From assembly GCA_946478975.1 (NCBI GenBank), contig CAMLEO010000003.1, forward strand, positions 6,105 through 70,104: a stretch of 64,000 bases of DNA. The letters run 5' to 3'. Below are positions 52,721 through 61,165 of the stretch, one piece after another. Made by a program: the position numbers and the translations under genes. Source of the DNA: an uncultured Steroidobacter sp. Its GTDB lineage: Bacteria > Pseudomonadota > Gammaproteobacteria > Steroidobacterales > Steroidobacteraceae. The number at the start of each line of letters is the position of its first letter. Positions within the stretch are counted from its first letter, which is position 1. The notes beneath the pieces are model-generated. The model was not told the DNA's origin, did not search any database, and worked only from the letters and a program-made list of their open reading frames with translations.

Positions 52721-55093
52721 TCAGCGCGACCCGAACGCGTAGCGCAGGTTCAAGCCGAACTCGCGCACCGCCGTGAACGTCGTCTGCGTGTACGGCCCGG
52801 CCAGCGACGTGCCGACGCCGGTCGGCGTCGTATAAGACGTTGCCGACGCGCTGTTGGCACGGCTCAACACCTCGTCGGTGTCCAGCACGTTCCTGGCGAA
52901 CAAAGAAACCTCCCACGCGCCGTCGCCGCTGCGCACGCCGGCGTAGACGTTCAGCAGTCCATAGCTGCCGACGTTGTCATAAATGTTGTTCGGGTCCTGC
53001 TCGTTGCTGGCGTAGTACGAATACAGCCCGCGGCCGAACAGATCGAGCTTGGGGCTGATCGGGAACTTGTACTCGGCCTGCAGCGTGCCGCTCCAGTCCG
53101 GCGCGAACGACAGACGCTCGTTGAGCGTGCAGGATCCGACCGCCTCGCCGCCCGCCGCTGCGGTAATTTGCGCCACCGACGGCGCCGGCGGATTGGTGTC
53201 CGGAATGCCGTTGCCGTCGAAGTCGTTGCACGCAACCACGCCGTTCTTCATCTTGCTCTTGGCATACGCGAAGGTCGCGCCGACGTTGAGGTTCTGCGTC
53301 GCCTGGTAGGCGAGGTCGAGCTCGGCGCCGTCGATCTTGGCATCGACGTTGGCAACAAAGTTGAATTGCGCCGGCACCGCCCCCGCGCGACCCAGGTTGA
53401 CGTACCACACCAGCGGACCGCGATAGATGAAGTTGTCGAAGTCCTGGTGGAACACGGACGCGTTCACGCGCAGCCGCTGATCGAGCAGATCGGCCTTGAA
53501 GCCGACTTCATACGAGGTGGAATCTTCCGAATCCAGGTTCAGGAACTGGTTCAGCCGCGGCGTCAGCGGCCGGAACACGCCGACCACATTCGGGCCGTCG
53601 CGCCACGAGGTGCCGACGTTCATATAAGTCATGAAGTCATCGGTGAACCGGTGCGACACCGCGACATTCCAGATCGTCGGCTTCTCCTCGGTGGACTGAT
53701 TCGACAGCGTCGCGCCGCTCACGATCAGGCCGCTGCGGGTCTTGAAATCGATGTAACGTGCGCCGGCGGACAGCTCGGTCTTGTCCGTGAAGTGATAAGT
53801 GAGATTGGCGAACACGCTGCTCTCTTCGGTCTTGTTGCGCCGGTTGATCGGCGTGTTGACGACGGCGAGGTTGCGCAGCGTGAACGGCGCGATCTGCATC
53901 GCCACCAGCGTTCTGTTGGTGAGATTGCTGGGGCTGCTGAAATCCTGGTAGAACGCGCCGACGGTGTAATCGAACGCGCCGAACAGGCGCTCTTCGGACG
54001 CGAGCCGCAGCTCGTGCGAGTTCTGTTCGGCTTCCGAATGCAGGTCTTGATAGAACTCGAAGTTGGGCACCACGTTGCCGCCGTCCTGCGGCGTCAGCGC
54101 CGTGAGGTCGAAGGTCGAGCGCGAGCCCACGTAGCTCAACTTCTGGCCGGCGAAGCGCCAGTCCACCTGGGCGGTGATGATGTCCTGGTCCTGGCTGGAG
54201 CGACGCGAGCCGTCGGTGATGCTCAAACGATCGCTGGCCCGGATCGTGGGCTGCACGACCGGCGCCGACGGCTCGGACAGATAAAACGACTCGTACTCAT
54301 CGAACGAGGTGAGATCCTTGGTCAGGTACTGATACATGAGGTTCGCGGTCAACGCATCGCTCGCCTCCCAACGCAGCGACACGCGGCCGCTCTTGGTCTT
54401 CTGCGACGGATCCGCGCTGTTGTTGATGCTCTTGACGTGATCGTAATCGGTTTCGTCATAGATGCCGGCGACGCGCAGCGCCAGCGTCTCGCTGATCAGC
54501 GGAATGTTGATCGCGCCCTGCGCCTGCATCGAGTTTTCGTCAGTCGCGAGCGTACTCACATAGCCGCCGAACTCCGACAGGTCCGGTTGACGCGTAGTCA
54601 CCGTGATCGAGCCGGACGGCGAAGCGCGGCCGCGCAGCGTGCCTTGCGGCCCACGCAGCACTTCGATCTGGCCGACGTCATACAGCGACTGGAACAGGAA
54701 CACCGATTCGATCGGGCCGTCGTTGAGATAGAACTCGACCGTCGGCCGCGCGCTGGATTCGACCTGGAACGATGCGCCTCGAATCGTCGCCGCGGTGGTG
54801 TAACCGGTGTTGCCGCCGGTCAGCGTCAAGCCGGGCACGATCGCCTGCACATCGGAGAACTGCTGCAAGCTCAAGCGCTCGATATCGTCCGCCGTCACGG
54901 CATCGACGGTCTGCGGCACGTCCTGCAGGCTTTCTGCTTTACGCCGCGCCGTGACGATGATTTCTTCCAGGCCGAAGCCCTTGTCGGCACCGGCGGATGC
55001 CGAGCCCGCAGCGGGCGGCGTCTGCGCCGAGGCCGCGGACGCCATCAGAATCAAACTCGACCCCGCGAGCAGGTGCAACGTTCCGGCTCTCAT
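52721..55093 (-). CDS. TonB-dependent outer-membrane receptor
   Basis: 790 residues. Signal peptide MRAGTLHLLAGSSLILMASAASA with cleavage before QTPPAAG; a short linker, then the TonB box region EEIIVTARRKAESLQDVPQTV; plug domain with LRGPQGTLRGRASPSGSI; beta-barrel of repeated amphipathic strands ending in LNLRYAFGSR with the terminal aromatic-rich signal (final Arg rather than Phe). It imports a large or scarce substrate across the outer membrane with TonB energy; sphingomonad-type receptors of this group are often for hydrophobic or aromatic compounds. ATG at 55093 follows GGGGGAAGATC; longer in-frame starts lack such a site. Confidence 0.93.
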   Translation of the reverse strand: MRAGTLHLLAGSSLILMASAASAQTPPAAGSASAGADKGFGLEEIIVTARRKAESLQDVPQTVDAVTADDIERLSLQQFSDVQAIVPGLTLTGGNTGYTTAATIRGASFQVESSARPTVEFYLNDGPIESVFLFQSLYDVGQIEVLRGPQGTLRGRASPSGSITVTTRQPDLSEFGGYVSTLATDENSMQAQGAINIPLISETLALRVAGIYDETDYDHVKSINNSADPSQKTKSGRVSLRWEASDALTANLMYQYLTKDLTSFDEYESFYLSEPSAPVVQPTIRASDRLSITDGSRRSSQDQDIITAQVDWRFAGQKLSYVGSRSTFDLTALTPQDGGNVVPNFEFYQDLHSEAEQNSHELRLASEERLFGAFDYTVGAFYQDFSSPSNLTNRTLVAMQIAPFTLRNLAVVNTPINRRNKTEESSVFANLTYHFTDKTELSAGARYIDFKTRSGLIVSGATLSNQSTEEKPTIWNVAVSHRFTDDFMTYMNVGTSWRDGPNVVGVFRPLTPRLNQFLNLDSEDSTSYEVGFKADLLDQRLRVNASVFHQDFDNFIYRGPLVWYVNLGRAGAVPAQFNFVANVDAKIDGAELDLAYQATQNLNVGATFAYAKSKMKNGVVACNDFDGNGIPDTNPPAPSVAQITAAAGGEAVGSCTLNERLSFAPDWSGTLQAEYKFPISPKLDLFGRGLYSYYASNEQDPNNIYDNVGSYGLLNVYAGVRSGDGAWEVSLFARNVLDTDEVLSRANSASATSYTTPTGVGTSLAGPYTQTTFTAVREFGLNLRYAFGSR

Positions 55094-55204
55094 GATCTTC
55101 CCCCTGCGAATTCGCATCGATTTCACCCCTGTGTGGTGTAACTCGTGACCGTGAATCGGTTGGACCTGGCACAACAGTGGCGGGGGCAGGCCAATGAGAT
55201 GTGA

Positions 55205-55222
55205 GTCTCGAATAATCGAGAC
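55205..55222. promoter_or_regulatory. Inverted repeat in the TonB receptor upstream region
   Basis: Perfect 7 bp arms GTCTCGA / TCGAGAC around ATAA. It differs from the regulon operator, so a different regulator (or a structured leader, since it lies 112 bp before the start codon) may act on the receptor gene. Confidence 0.5.
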
Positions 55223-55327
55223 GCTGCGGACATCGCCGCGGTCGAATGGTCGCGTACCATCGGAACCCCCTGCACGCTGCACTCTCAAATCGATCGTTAT
55301 CTTTTGTCGTCCCACCGTGTTGCGCTT

Positions 55328-55351
55328 GTAAACAACACCGGTGTTTATTAG
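55328..55351. promoter_or_regulatory. Regulon operator, copy j
   Basis: Core AACACCGGTGTT (55334-55345), identical to copy g, with right flank TATTAG instead of GATTAT. It lies between the divergent TonB receptor and SDR operon. The -35/-10 arrangement of the other copies is not evident, so control may be of either gene or by a different geometry. Confidence 0.75.
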
Positions 55352-55470
55352 CCTCAGAGTCTCGCAGCCGCCCGGCCTTGTCAAGGGTCGGTTGCAAGCC
55401 CAACGCGAGCGGTTGTCAGCAGCATGCAACGATTCGATAAGTCGAACTCCCAACGACGCCCGGAGCGCTC

Positions 55471-56274
55471 ATGATCGGCGCCGATCCGCTCGATCTGCAG
55501 GGCCAGATCGCTTTCGTGAGCGGCGCCGGCCGCGGTGTCGGCCGCGCCATTGCGTTGACGTTGGCTCGTCACAACGCCGGCGGCATCGTCGTGAACGATT
55601 TTGTCGCCGCGCGAGCAAATAGCGTCGTCGCCGAAATCGCAGCACTGGGCGTGCGAGCAATTGCAATCACCGGCGACGTTGGCGATCACGCGAGCGTACG
55701 AGCAGCGATTGACGCTGCGGCGGCGGCGCTCGGCCCGATCACGCTGCTGGTCAACAACGCCGGCAACGCCGGCCCGGCAGCAACCATGAGCCACTCCCGG
55801 ATGTTCTGGGAGACCCAGCCGGCCGAGTGGGACAACTACTTCCGCACCAATCTGCACGGCGTGATGAATTGTTGTCACGCGGTGCTGCCCGGCATGGTCG
55901 CGCAACGCAAAGGCAGGATTGTGACAATCGTCTCCGACGCCGGCCGCGTCGGCGAAGCCCGGCTCGCGGCCTACTCCGCCGCCAAGGCTGGCGCCGCAGG
56001 TTTCGTTCGAGCGATCGCTCGCGAAGCCGGCCGCTACGGCGTCACATGCAACGCGATCTCACTTTCCGCGCTCGAACCGCCGCTCGACGAGGCGGAGAAA
56101 CAACAGTTCCTGGCCAGCGAGCAGGCACAGGCAATCGTGTCGCGCTACATAATTCGCCGCCTCGGCACACCGGATGACGTGGCGGCGATGGCGCTGTTTC
56201 TATGCTCGGAGGCTGCCGCTTGGATCACGGGACAAACCTATCCCGTCAACGGCGGCTACAGCCTGGCGGTTTGA
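55471..56274 (+). CDS. Short-chain dehydrogenase/reductase
   Basis: 267 residues: SGAGRGVGRAIALTLA, VNDFVAARA (NAD(H)-type Asp), NNAGNAGP, Ser in TIVSDAG and YSAAK, final ITGQTYPVNGG. It is similar to FabG-like dehydrogenases of acyl-CoA pathways; an insertion HSRMFWETQPAEWDN precedes the NAD-binding loop. First gene of a plus operon with NTF2-fold, hydrolase and transporter genes. Confidence 0.92.
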   Translation: MIGADPLDLQGQIAFVSGAGRGVGRAIALTLARHNAGGIVVNDFVAARANSVVAEIAALGVRAIAITGDVGDHASVRAAIDAAAAALGPITLLVNNAGNAGPAATMSHSRMFWETQPAEWDNYFRTNLHGVMNCCHAVLPGMVAQRKGRIVTIVSDAGRVGEARLAAYSAAKAGAAGFVRAIAREAGRYGVTCNAISLSALEPPLDEAEKQQFLASEQAQAIVSRYIIRRLGTPDDVAAMALFLCSEAAAWITGQTYPVNGGYSLAV

Positions 56275-56394
56275 ACGTGCATCTTGATCTCGCGCGACAA
56301 ATTCTTTGCCGCTCGCTCATTGCGGATAACAAACATTGCGTCCGCCGGCGGACGCCGCCATTCTCGAGATCGAACGTCACCTGCAGGAGCCATG

Positions 56395-56847
56395 ATGGCT
56401 GATATCGAAGCGCTGCACGCTCAACTGGAAATCAGCCGGATCAAGGCCCGCTACTGCCGGATGGTGGATACCAAGGACTGGGCCGGCCTGGGCGCGCTGC
56501 TCACCGAGGACTTCGTGCTCGATGTGAGTGAAGGCACGTCGATCCCGATCATTCAGGGTCGCGAAGCTGCGTTGACTCAAGTGGCAGCGCTGATCGATTC
56601 GGCGCGCACCGTGCACCAGGTGCATACACCTGAAATCGAGGTGCGTGGCGACGAAGCACACGCGATCTGGGCCATGCAGGATCGCGTGCTCTGGGAAACA
56701 CCGAAACGCGGGCTCACGTCGATCACCGGCTATGGTCATTATCACGAGCGTTACGTGCGGCAGAACGGCGCCTGGAAGATCGCGTACTCGAAGCTGACCC
56801 GGCTGCACATCGATTTTCAGCGCGCGCCTGAAGTTGCATCCGCATGA
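56395..56847 (+). CDS. NTF2-fold / SnoaL-like protein
   Basis: 150 residues: helix LHAQLEISRIKARYCRMVDTKDW, then GALLTEDFVLDVSEG, a loop with GREAALTQVAALIDSARTVHQVH and a sheet ending in AWKIAYSKLTRLHIDF. This RYCRxVD...H pattern is that of the SnoaL_4 (aromatic dioxygenase beta/bile-acid dehydratase-like) branch; the Tyr, Asp and His positions resemble those of bile-acid 7-alpha-dehydratase BaiE, but I cannot prove catalysis. An adjacent ATG three bases earlier gives too short a spacing from AGGAG. Overlaps the hydrolase start (ATGA). Confidence 0.85.
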   Translation: MADIEALHAQLEISRIKARYCRMVDTKDWAGLGALLTEDFVLDVSEGTSIPIIQGREAALTQVAALIDSARTVHQVHTPEIEVRGDEAHAIWAMQDRVLWETPKRGLTSITGYGHYHERYVRQNGAWKIAYSKLTRLHIDFQRAPEVASA

Positions 56848-57710
56848 GCGCACTGGAGCAACTATCGATCCGCGGCTCGGATTTGAACCTGGCCGCGGAT
56901 GTTACTGGTCCCGCGACGGGGCCGACGATCCTGTTCCTGCACGGCAGCGGCCAGACGCGTCAGAGCTGGGGCAGCGCGCTGGCCGAAGCAAACAAACGCG
57001 GCTATCGCGCGATCTCGCTCGACCTGCGCGGCCACGGCGATAGCGACTGGTCGCCGGATCGTGAGTACACGCTGGAGCGGTTCGCCGACGACATTCGCGA
57101 GGTCGTCGCATCGTTCGAGCACCCGCCGATTCTGGTCGGCGCATCGCTGGGCGGAATCATCGGCATGATGATCGCCGCCGCTCCGCCGCCGAAGCTGCGA
57201 GGGCTGGTGCTGGTCGATATCACAGCGCGCGTCGAGATGACCGGCGCGAATGAAGTGATTGCATTCATGGACAGCGCGCCGGATGGCTTTGCCTCGCTGG
57301 AAGAAGCCGCCGAGGCGGTCGCCGCCTATCTGCCGCATCGACCGCGGCCGAAGAACACAGAAGGCCTGAAGCGCAACCTGCGATTACGCAACGGCCGCTA
57401 TCACTGGCATTGGGATCCGGCATTCATCCGCATGGGCCGCGACGCTGCCGGCAAACTCACAACCGAGCAGCCGAATCGGCTGGAGAATCTGGCACGCGCG
57501 ATCGACATCCCCACCCTGCTCATCCGCGGCAGTCGCAGCCGCATCGTGAGCGAAGCCGGCGCTCGGGAATTTCTGCAAATGGTTCCGCATGCGGAGTTCG
57601 TGGATATCGCCGGTGCGCACCACATGGTCGCCGGCGATGCGAACGATGCATTCAACACTGCGGTGTTCAACTTCATCGACAGGAACGTCGACCAGCCCAG
57701 CGGTCGCTGA
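56844..57710 (+). CDS. Alpha/beta-fold hydrolase
   Basis: 288 residues. Oxyanion loop LHGSGQTRQSW, GHGDSDW after strand 4, nucleophile elbow VGASLGG with the Ser near residue 101, acid in LIRGSRSRIVSE region and the catalytic His in GAHHMVAGD. It hydrolyses an ester, lactone or thioester (a Baeyer-Villiger product could be one) or cleaves a C-C bond. Between an NTF2-fold protein and a transporter with one-base overlaps or no gap. Confidence 0.93.
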   Translation: MSALEQLSIRGSDLNLAADVTGPATGPTILFLHGSGQTRQSWGSALAEANKRGYRAISLDLRGHGDSDWSPDREYTLERFADDIREVVASFEHPPILVGASLGGIIGMMIAAAPPPKLRGLVLVDITARVEMTGANEVIAFMDSAPDGFASLEEAAEAVAAYLPHRPRPKNTEGLKRNLRLRNGRYHWHWDPAFIRMGRDAAGKLTTEQPNRLENLARAIDIPTLLIRGSRSRIVSEAGAREFLQMVPHAEFVDIAGAHHMVAGDANDAFNTAVFNFIDRNVDQPSGR

Positions 57711-59381
57711 ATGGCCATCGCAGAAGCCGCGCCGACGACACGCTGGAACGCATTCGAGCCGCTGCGCGAGCGCACGTTTCGGCTGATCTGGTCGGCCAGT
57801 GTGCTCTCGAACTTCGGGCAGCTCATCCAAGGCGTCGGCGCGGCCTGGGAGATGACGCGACTCACGTCGTCGCCCAGCATGGTCGCACTCGTGCAGACCG
57901 CGCTGATGCTGCCGCTGATGCTGGTCGCCGTGCCGGCCGGTGCCATGGCCGATATGTTCGATCGTCGCAAGATCGCGATGGTCGGGCTCACCTCCGCCAC
58001 GATCTGCGCGGCCACGCTCACCACGATTGCATTCTTCCATCTCACGACGCCGTGGGTGCTGCTTTGTTTCAGCTCGCTGATCGGTGTCGGCGTCGCTCTT
58101 TACGGGCCGGCATGGCAGGCGTCGGTCAGCGAGCAAGTCAAACCGGAGCAATTGCCCGCCGCCGTCGGGCTCGCTGCAGTCAGTTATAACATCGCCCGCA
58201 GCTTCGGGCCGGCCGTTGGCGGCGTCATCGTGCTTGCCGCCGGCGCGACCGCTGCGTTTGCGGTCAACGCAATTTTCTATTTGCCACTGCTGCTGGCCTT
58301 CGTCGCCTGGCGACGCGTGCATGTTCCAGCGCGGCTGCCGCCAGAGAGAATCGATCGCGCGATCATCTCCGGCGCGCGCTACGCGATCCACTCACCGCCG
58401 ATCCGCATCGTGATGATTCGTGCGTTTCTGTTCGGGCTCACTGGCGCTTCGATCGCGGCACTCACTCCACTTGTCGCACGCAACCTGCTCAACGGCGACG
58501 CAAGCACGTACGGGCTGCTGCTTGGAGCCAACGGCGTTGGTGCCGTCGTCGGCGCGCTGATCGTGAGCGCCGTTCGCAATCGATTCAAAGCGGAGCACGC
58601 GGTCTCTCTATGCGCCATCGTCGGCAGCCTGATGATCCTGCTGCTCGGCCTGAGTCATACGCTGGTGCTCACGGCACTCGTCATGGCGGTTGCCGGCACT
58701 GCGTTCATGCTCAACATCGCGCTGCTCAACGTTGGCGTGCAACTGTCGGCGCCGCGTTGGGTGACCGCGAGAGCCATCGCGTTGTTTCAATCGTCACTGA
58801 CCGGAGGAATCGCGCTCGGCGCCTTCCTGTGGGGACATGCGGCGGCAGATTGGGGTGTGAGCCACGCGCTCATCGTGTCCGCGATTGCCCTCGGGGTCAC
58901 GCCCATCATCGGTTTGTTTCTGCCGATGCCACCCGTGTCGATCACGGATGTGGAGATGGTCGAGCAGTCGCAGGAGCCGGAGGTTGCATTGGCGATCACG
59001 TCGCGCAGCGGCCCGATCGTCATCGAGATCGACTACCGCGTCGATCCGCCGACCGCACGCGAGTTCTACGATGTGATGTTGAAAATGCAGCGAACGCGGC
59101 TGAGAAACGGCGCGTTCGACTGGTCACTGTCGCGCGATATTGCGGATCCCGCGCTATGGACCGAACGTTTCCATTGTCCAACCTGGGCGGATTATCTGCG
59201 CATGCGCAGCCGGTTCACTCACTCGGATCGCGAGCTGCAGAATCAAGCCAACGCATTCCACATTGCTGATAACACGGGGCCGCGGGTTCGTCGCCGGCTC
59301 GAACGCCCGTTCGGCTCCGTGCGATGGCGTGCGGAAACGCCGGATCCGCGGCGCGATCCGATCAATATCTACCCGCCGTAA
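57711..59381 (+). CDS. MFS_3-type transporter with C-terminal cytoplasmic domain
   Basis: 556 residues. Twelve membrane segments occupy about 1-420 (FRLIWSASVLSNFGQLIQGV, DMFDRRKIAMVG as loop 2-3 motif); then a soluble tail of about 125 residues (IEIDYRVDPPTAREFYDVM, RFHCPTWADYLRMRSR) typical of the 'transmembrane secretion effector' group, whose tail resembles antibiotic-biosynthesis-monooxygenase barrels. Related to EntS exporters; likely exports an intermediate or imports substrate. It begins directly at the stop of the hydrolase and converges with the next SDR 4 bp away. Confidence 0.92.
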   Translation: MAIAEAAPTTRWNAFEPLRERTFRLIWSASVLSNFGQLIQGVGAAWEMTRLTSSPSMVALVQTALMLPLMLVAVPAGAMADMFDRRKIAMVGLTSATICAATLTTIAFFHLTTPWVLLCFSSLIGVGVALYGPAWQASVSEQVKPEQLPAAVGLAAVSYNIARSFGPAVGGVIVLAAGATAAFAVNAIFYLPLLLAFVAWRRVHVPARLPPERIDRAIISGARYAIHSPPIRIVMIRAFLFGLTGASIAALTPLVARNLLNGDASTYGLLLGANGVGAVVGALIVSAVRNRFKAEHAVSLCAIVGSLMILLLGLSHTLVLTALVMAVAGTAFMLNIALLNVGVQLSAPRWVTARAIALFQSSLTGGIALGAFLWGHAAADWGVSHALIVSAIALGVTPIIGLFLPMPPVSITDVEMVEQSQEPEVALAITSRSGPIVIEIDYRVDPPTAREFYDVMLKMQRTRLRNGAFDWSLSRDIADPALWTERFHCPTWADYLRMRSRFTHSDRELQNQANAFHIADNTGPRVRRRLERPFGSVRWRAETPDPRRDPINIYPP

Positions 59382-59385
59382 CAGT

Positions 59386-60078
59386 TCAGACGCGGCCGAC
59401 GATGGGAATCAACGCGCCGGTGATTGCGCTCGCGTGATCAGAGAGCAGAAAGATGATCAGGTCCGCAACTTGCTCCGGCTTCACCCAGCGCTCGTGATCC
59501 GCAGTGGGCATGTCGGCGCGATTGGCCGGCGTGTCGATGATGCTCGGCAGAATGGCATTCACACAAACGCCGCTGTCCTTCAGCTCATCAGCCAGCGCTT
59601 CGGTAAGTCTCGCGACGCCGGCCTTCGAGGCGGCATAAGCGCCCATGCCGGCGCCTGCTTTCAAGGCAGCCGCTGCACCGATATTGATGATTCGCCCGGT
59701 GGGTTTATTCATCAGCGGCAACGCCGCTTGTACCGCGTTGACTGCAGTTCGCAGGTTGACGTTGAACAGCTGGTTCCAGGTGTCGAGGCTGCCGCCTTCG
59801 ACCTTCTCCCAACGAAAACCGCCGGCGATGTTCACGATGCCATCCAGCCCGCCCATGCGCTGGGCCGCGGCCTGGAAAGCTTTGGCGGCGGCTTCCGGCG
59901 AGCCGAGGTCGACGCCATCCAGGACGATGAAGTCCGCCAGCGAGTTCGGCGCCTTTGCGGCCGGCGAGTGATCGACACAGGCAACCGTGGCGCCCGCTGC
60001 ACGAACGCGCACTGCTACTTTGTTGCCGAGCGCGCCGAACGCGCCGGTGATCGCAATCTTCTTACCCGTGAGATTCAT
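59386..60078 (-). CDS. Short-chain dehydrogenase/reductase
   Basis: 230 residues, a compact SDR: TGAFGALGNKVAVRVRAAGA, CVDHSPA, NIAGGFRWEKVEGG, Ser in NIGAAAA position (Gly-Ala here, so the usual catalytic Ser seems replaced) and YAASK. ATG chosen at MNLTGKKIAITG, overlapping the acyl-CoA dehydrogenase stop; four further codons upstream are possible. Operon with the acyl-CoA dehydrogenase at 60075-61010. Confidence 0.88.
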   Translation of the reverse strand: MNLTGKKIAITGAFGALGNKVAVRVRAAGATVACVDHSPAAKAPNSLADFIVLDGVDLGSPEAAAKAFQAAAQRMGGLDGIVNIAGGFRWEKVEGGSLDTWNQLFNVNLRTAVNAVQAALPLMNKPTGRIINIGAAAALKAGAGMGAYAASKAGVARLTEALADELKDSGVCVNAILPSIIDTPANRADMPTADHERWVKPEQVADLIIFLLSDHASAITGALIPIVGRV

Positions 60079-61010
60079 GTCGTGCTCCAAGCCGCAATGC
60101 GCGCGTTCGCCGCTTCCAACCCGCCCGCGATCGCCAAGGCGAGCTGTGCACGCTTGAGGAACAGATGCGGATCGGCTTCATCGCTAAAACCCATACCGCC
60201 ATGAATCTGAATGTTCTTGCCCGCATTGTCCAGTGCCGCCGAGCCTGCGACCAGCAACGCACACTCGACCTGCAGCGCCGCGTCCTCGCGTTCATCGGCG
60301 AGCGCCACGGCGGCGAAGCTGGTTTGATCGCGAGCGCACCGGGCGGCCACTGCCATGTCCGCACACTGGTGCTTGATCGCTTGAAACGTACCGATGGGAC
60401 GACCGAACTGCTCACGAATTCCCGCATAGGCGACGGCCATGGCGAGCGTGGCGGCCGCGTTGCCGGCGAGCGCTGCGGCGTCGATCAGGCGCAGCCGTAA
60501 CATGTCTTTGTTCTGGTAACGAGCGATCGGCTCAGCTGGGACTGCTATTTCTTTCAATCGCGCCAGCCACAATCGCTGATCGATTACGTTTCCTGCGCCA
60601 GGCTGGCGCAGGCTCGCGCCGTCTGCATCGCGCACCAGCACTAACTTCGCCTGAGTGTCTTCAACCAGGATGATTCGCTGATCGCACTTGTACGCCGCCG
60701 CGACGTTTTGACCTGCAAGGCCGCTCCTTGCGAGTGCCGGGCCCGCAGCCATCGTTGCAAGCACGGCCGGCGATGCCAGGCGGCGCCCGAGCTCCATCGC
60801 GATCAGGGATTCTTCGACCGGCCCGAGGCCGCTGCCGCCCTGCTCTTCGGCCAGCGTGATCTCGAATATTCCGAGCTCCCGCAGCTCGCTCCAGGTATCG
60901 GCACGCTCCTCGAACGAGGCATGCAATCGAGCCGCCGGCAACAGCTCTTCGAGCGACTGCTCGATGGTGCCGGCCAGCTCGAGCTGCTCGGCGTCGGGGT
61001 GATAACGCAT
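60075..61010 (-). CDS. Acyl-CoA dehydrogenase, short (beta-subunit-like)
   Basis: 311 residues, shorter than a self-sufficient enzyme (about 380). It has the N-terminal helical domain (LELAGTIEQSLEELL, AEEQGGSGLGPVEESLIAMELG) and the C-terminal helix with FGRPIGTFQAIKHQCADM and IQIHGGMGFSDEADPHLFLKRAQ, but a reduced middle beta-domain. This is the pattern of the non-catalytic or FAD-helping subunit in alpha2beta2 enzymes such as FadE27/FadE29. Its likely partner is the dehydrogenase at 62799-63923, divergently placed. Overlaps the SDR start downstream. Confidence 0.88.
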   Translation of the reverse strand: MRYHPDAEQLELAGTIEQSLEELLPAARLHASFEERADTWSELRELGIFEITLAEEQGGSGLGPVEESLIAMELGRRLASPAVLATMAAGPALARSGLAGQNVAAAYKCDQRIILVEDTQAKLVLVRDADGASLRQPGAGNVIDQRLWLARLKEIAVPAEPIARYQNKDMLRLRLIDAAALAGNAAATLAMAVAYAGIREQFGRPIGTFQAIKHQCADMAVAARCARDQTSFAAVALADEREDAALQVECALLVAGSAALDNAGKNIQIHGGMGFSDEADPHLFLKRAQLALAIAGGLEAANARIAAWSTT

Positions 61011-61165
61011 AAGCCCGGCAATCTAGAAGCACCTCGCAGCCGCGTATTGATCGGCAATGCCGTCGCTTTGACGCCCTACGACAGCCGCCGGCACTGGCGC
61101 TGTCGTCCGTCATCAAGACGACGGATCGCCGCGGCTTTAGCTTGGTGCAAGTCCCCAGCCGCACG

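Larger units (their letters stand above)
55094..55470. other. 377 bp intergenic region between TonB receptor and SDR operon
   Basis: Non-coding divergent region. It holds an inverted repeat GTCTCGA-ATAA-TCGAGAC (55205-55222), in the part nearer the receptor, and operator copy j (55328-55351) 237 bp from the receptor and 120 bp from the SDR start. I could not assign convincing -35/-10 pairs using the operator arms here. No small ORF with a ribosome site or RNA gene stands out. Confidence 0.6.

Noticed and set aside
52670..55141. Plus-strand open frame of 823 codons opposite the TonB receptor
   Set aside because: Low-complexity Arg/His/Val composition and no ribosome site; complementary to a receptor with signal peptide, plug and barrel motifs.
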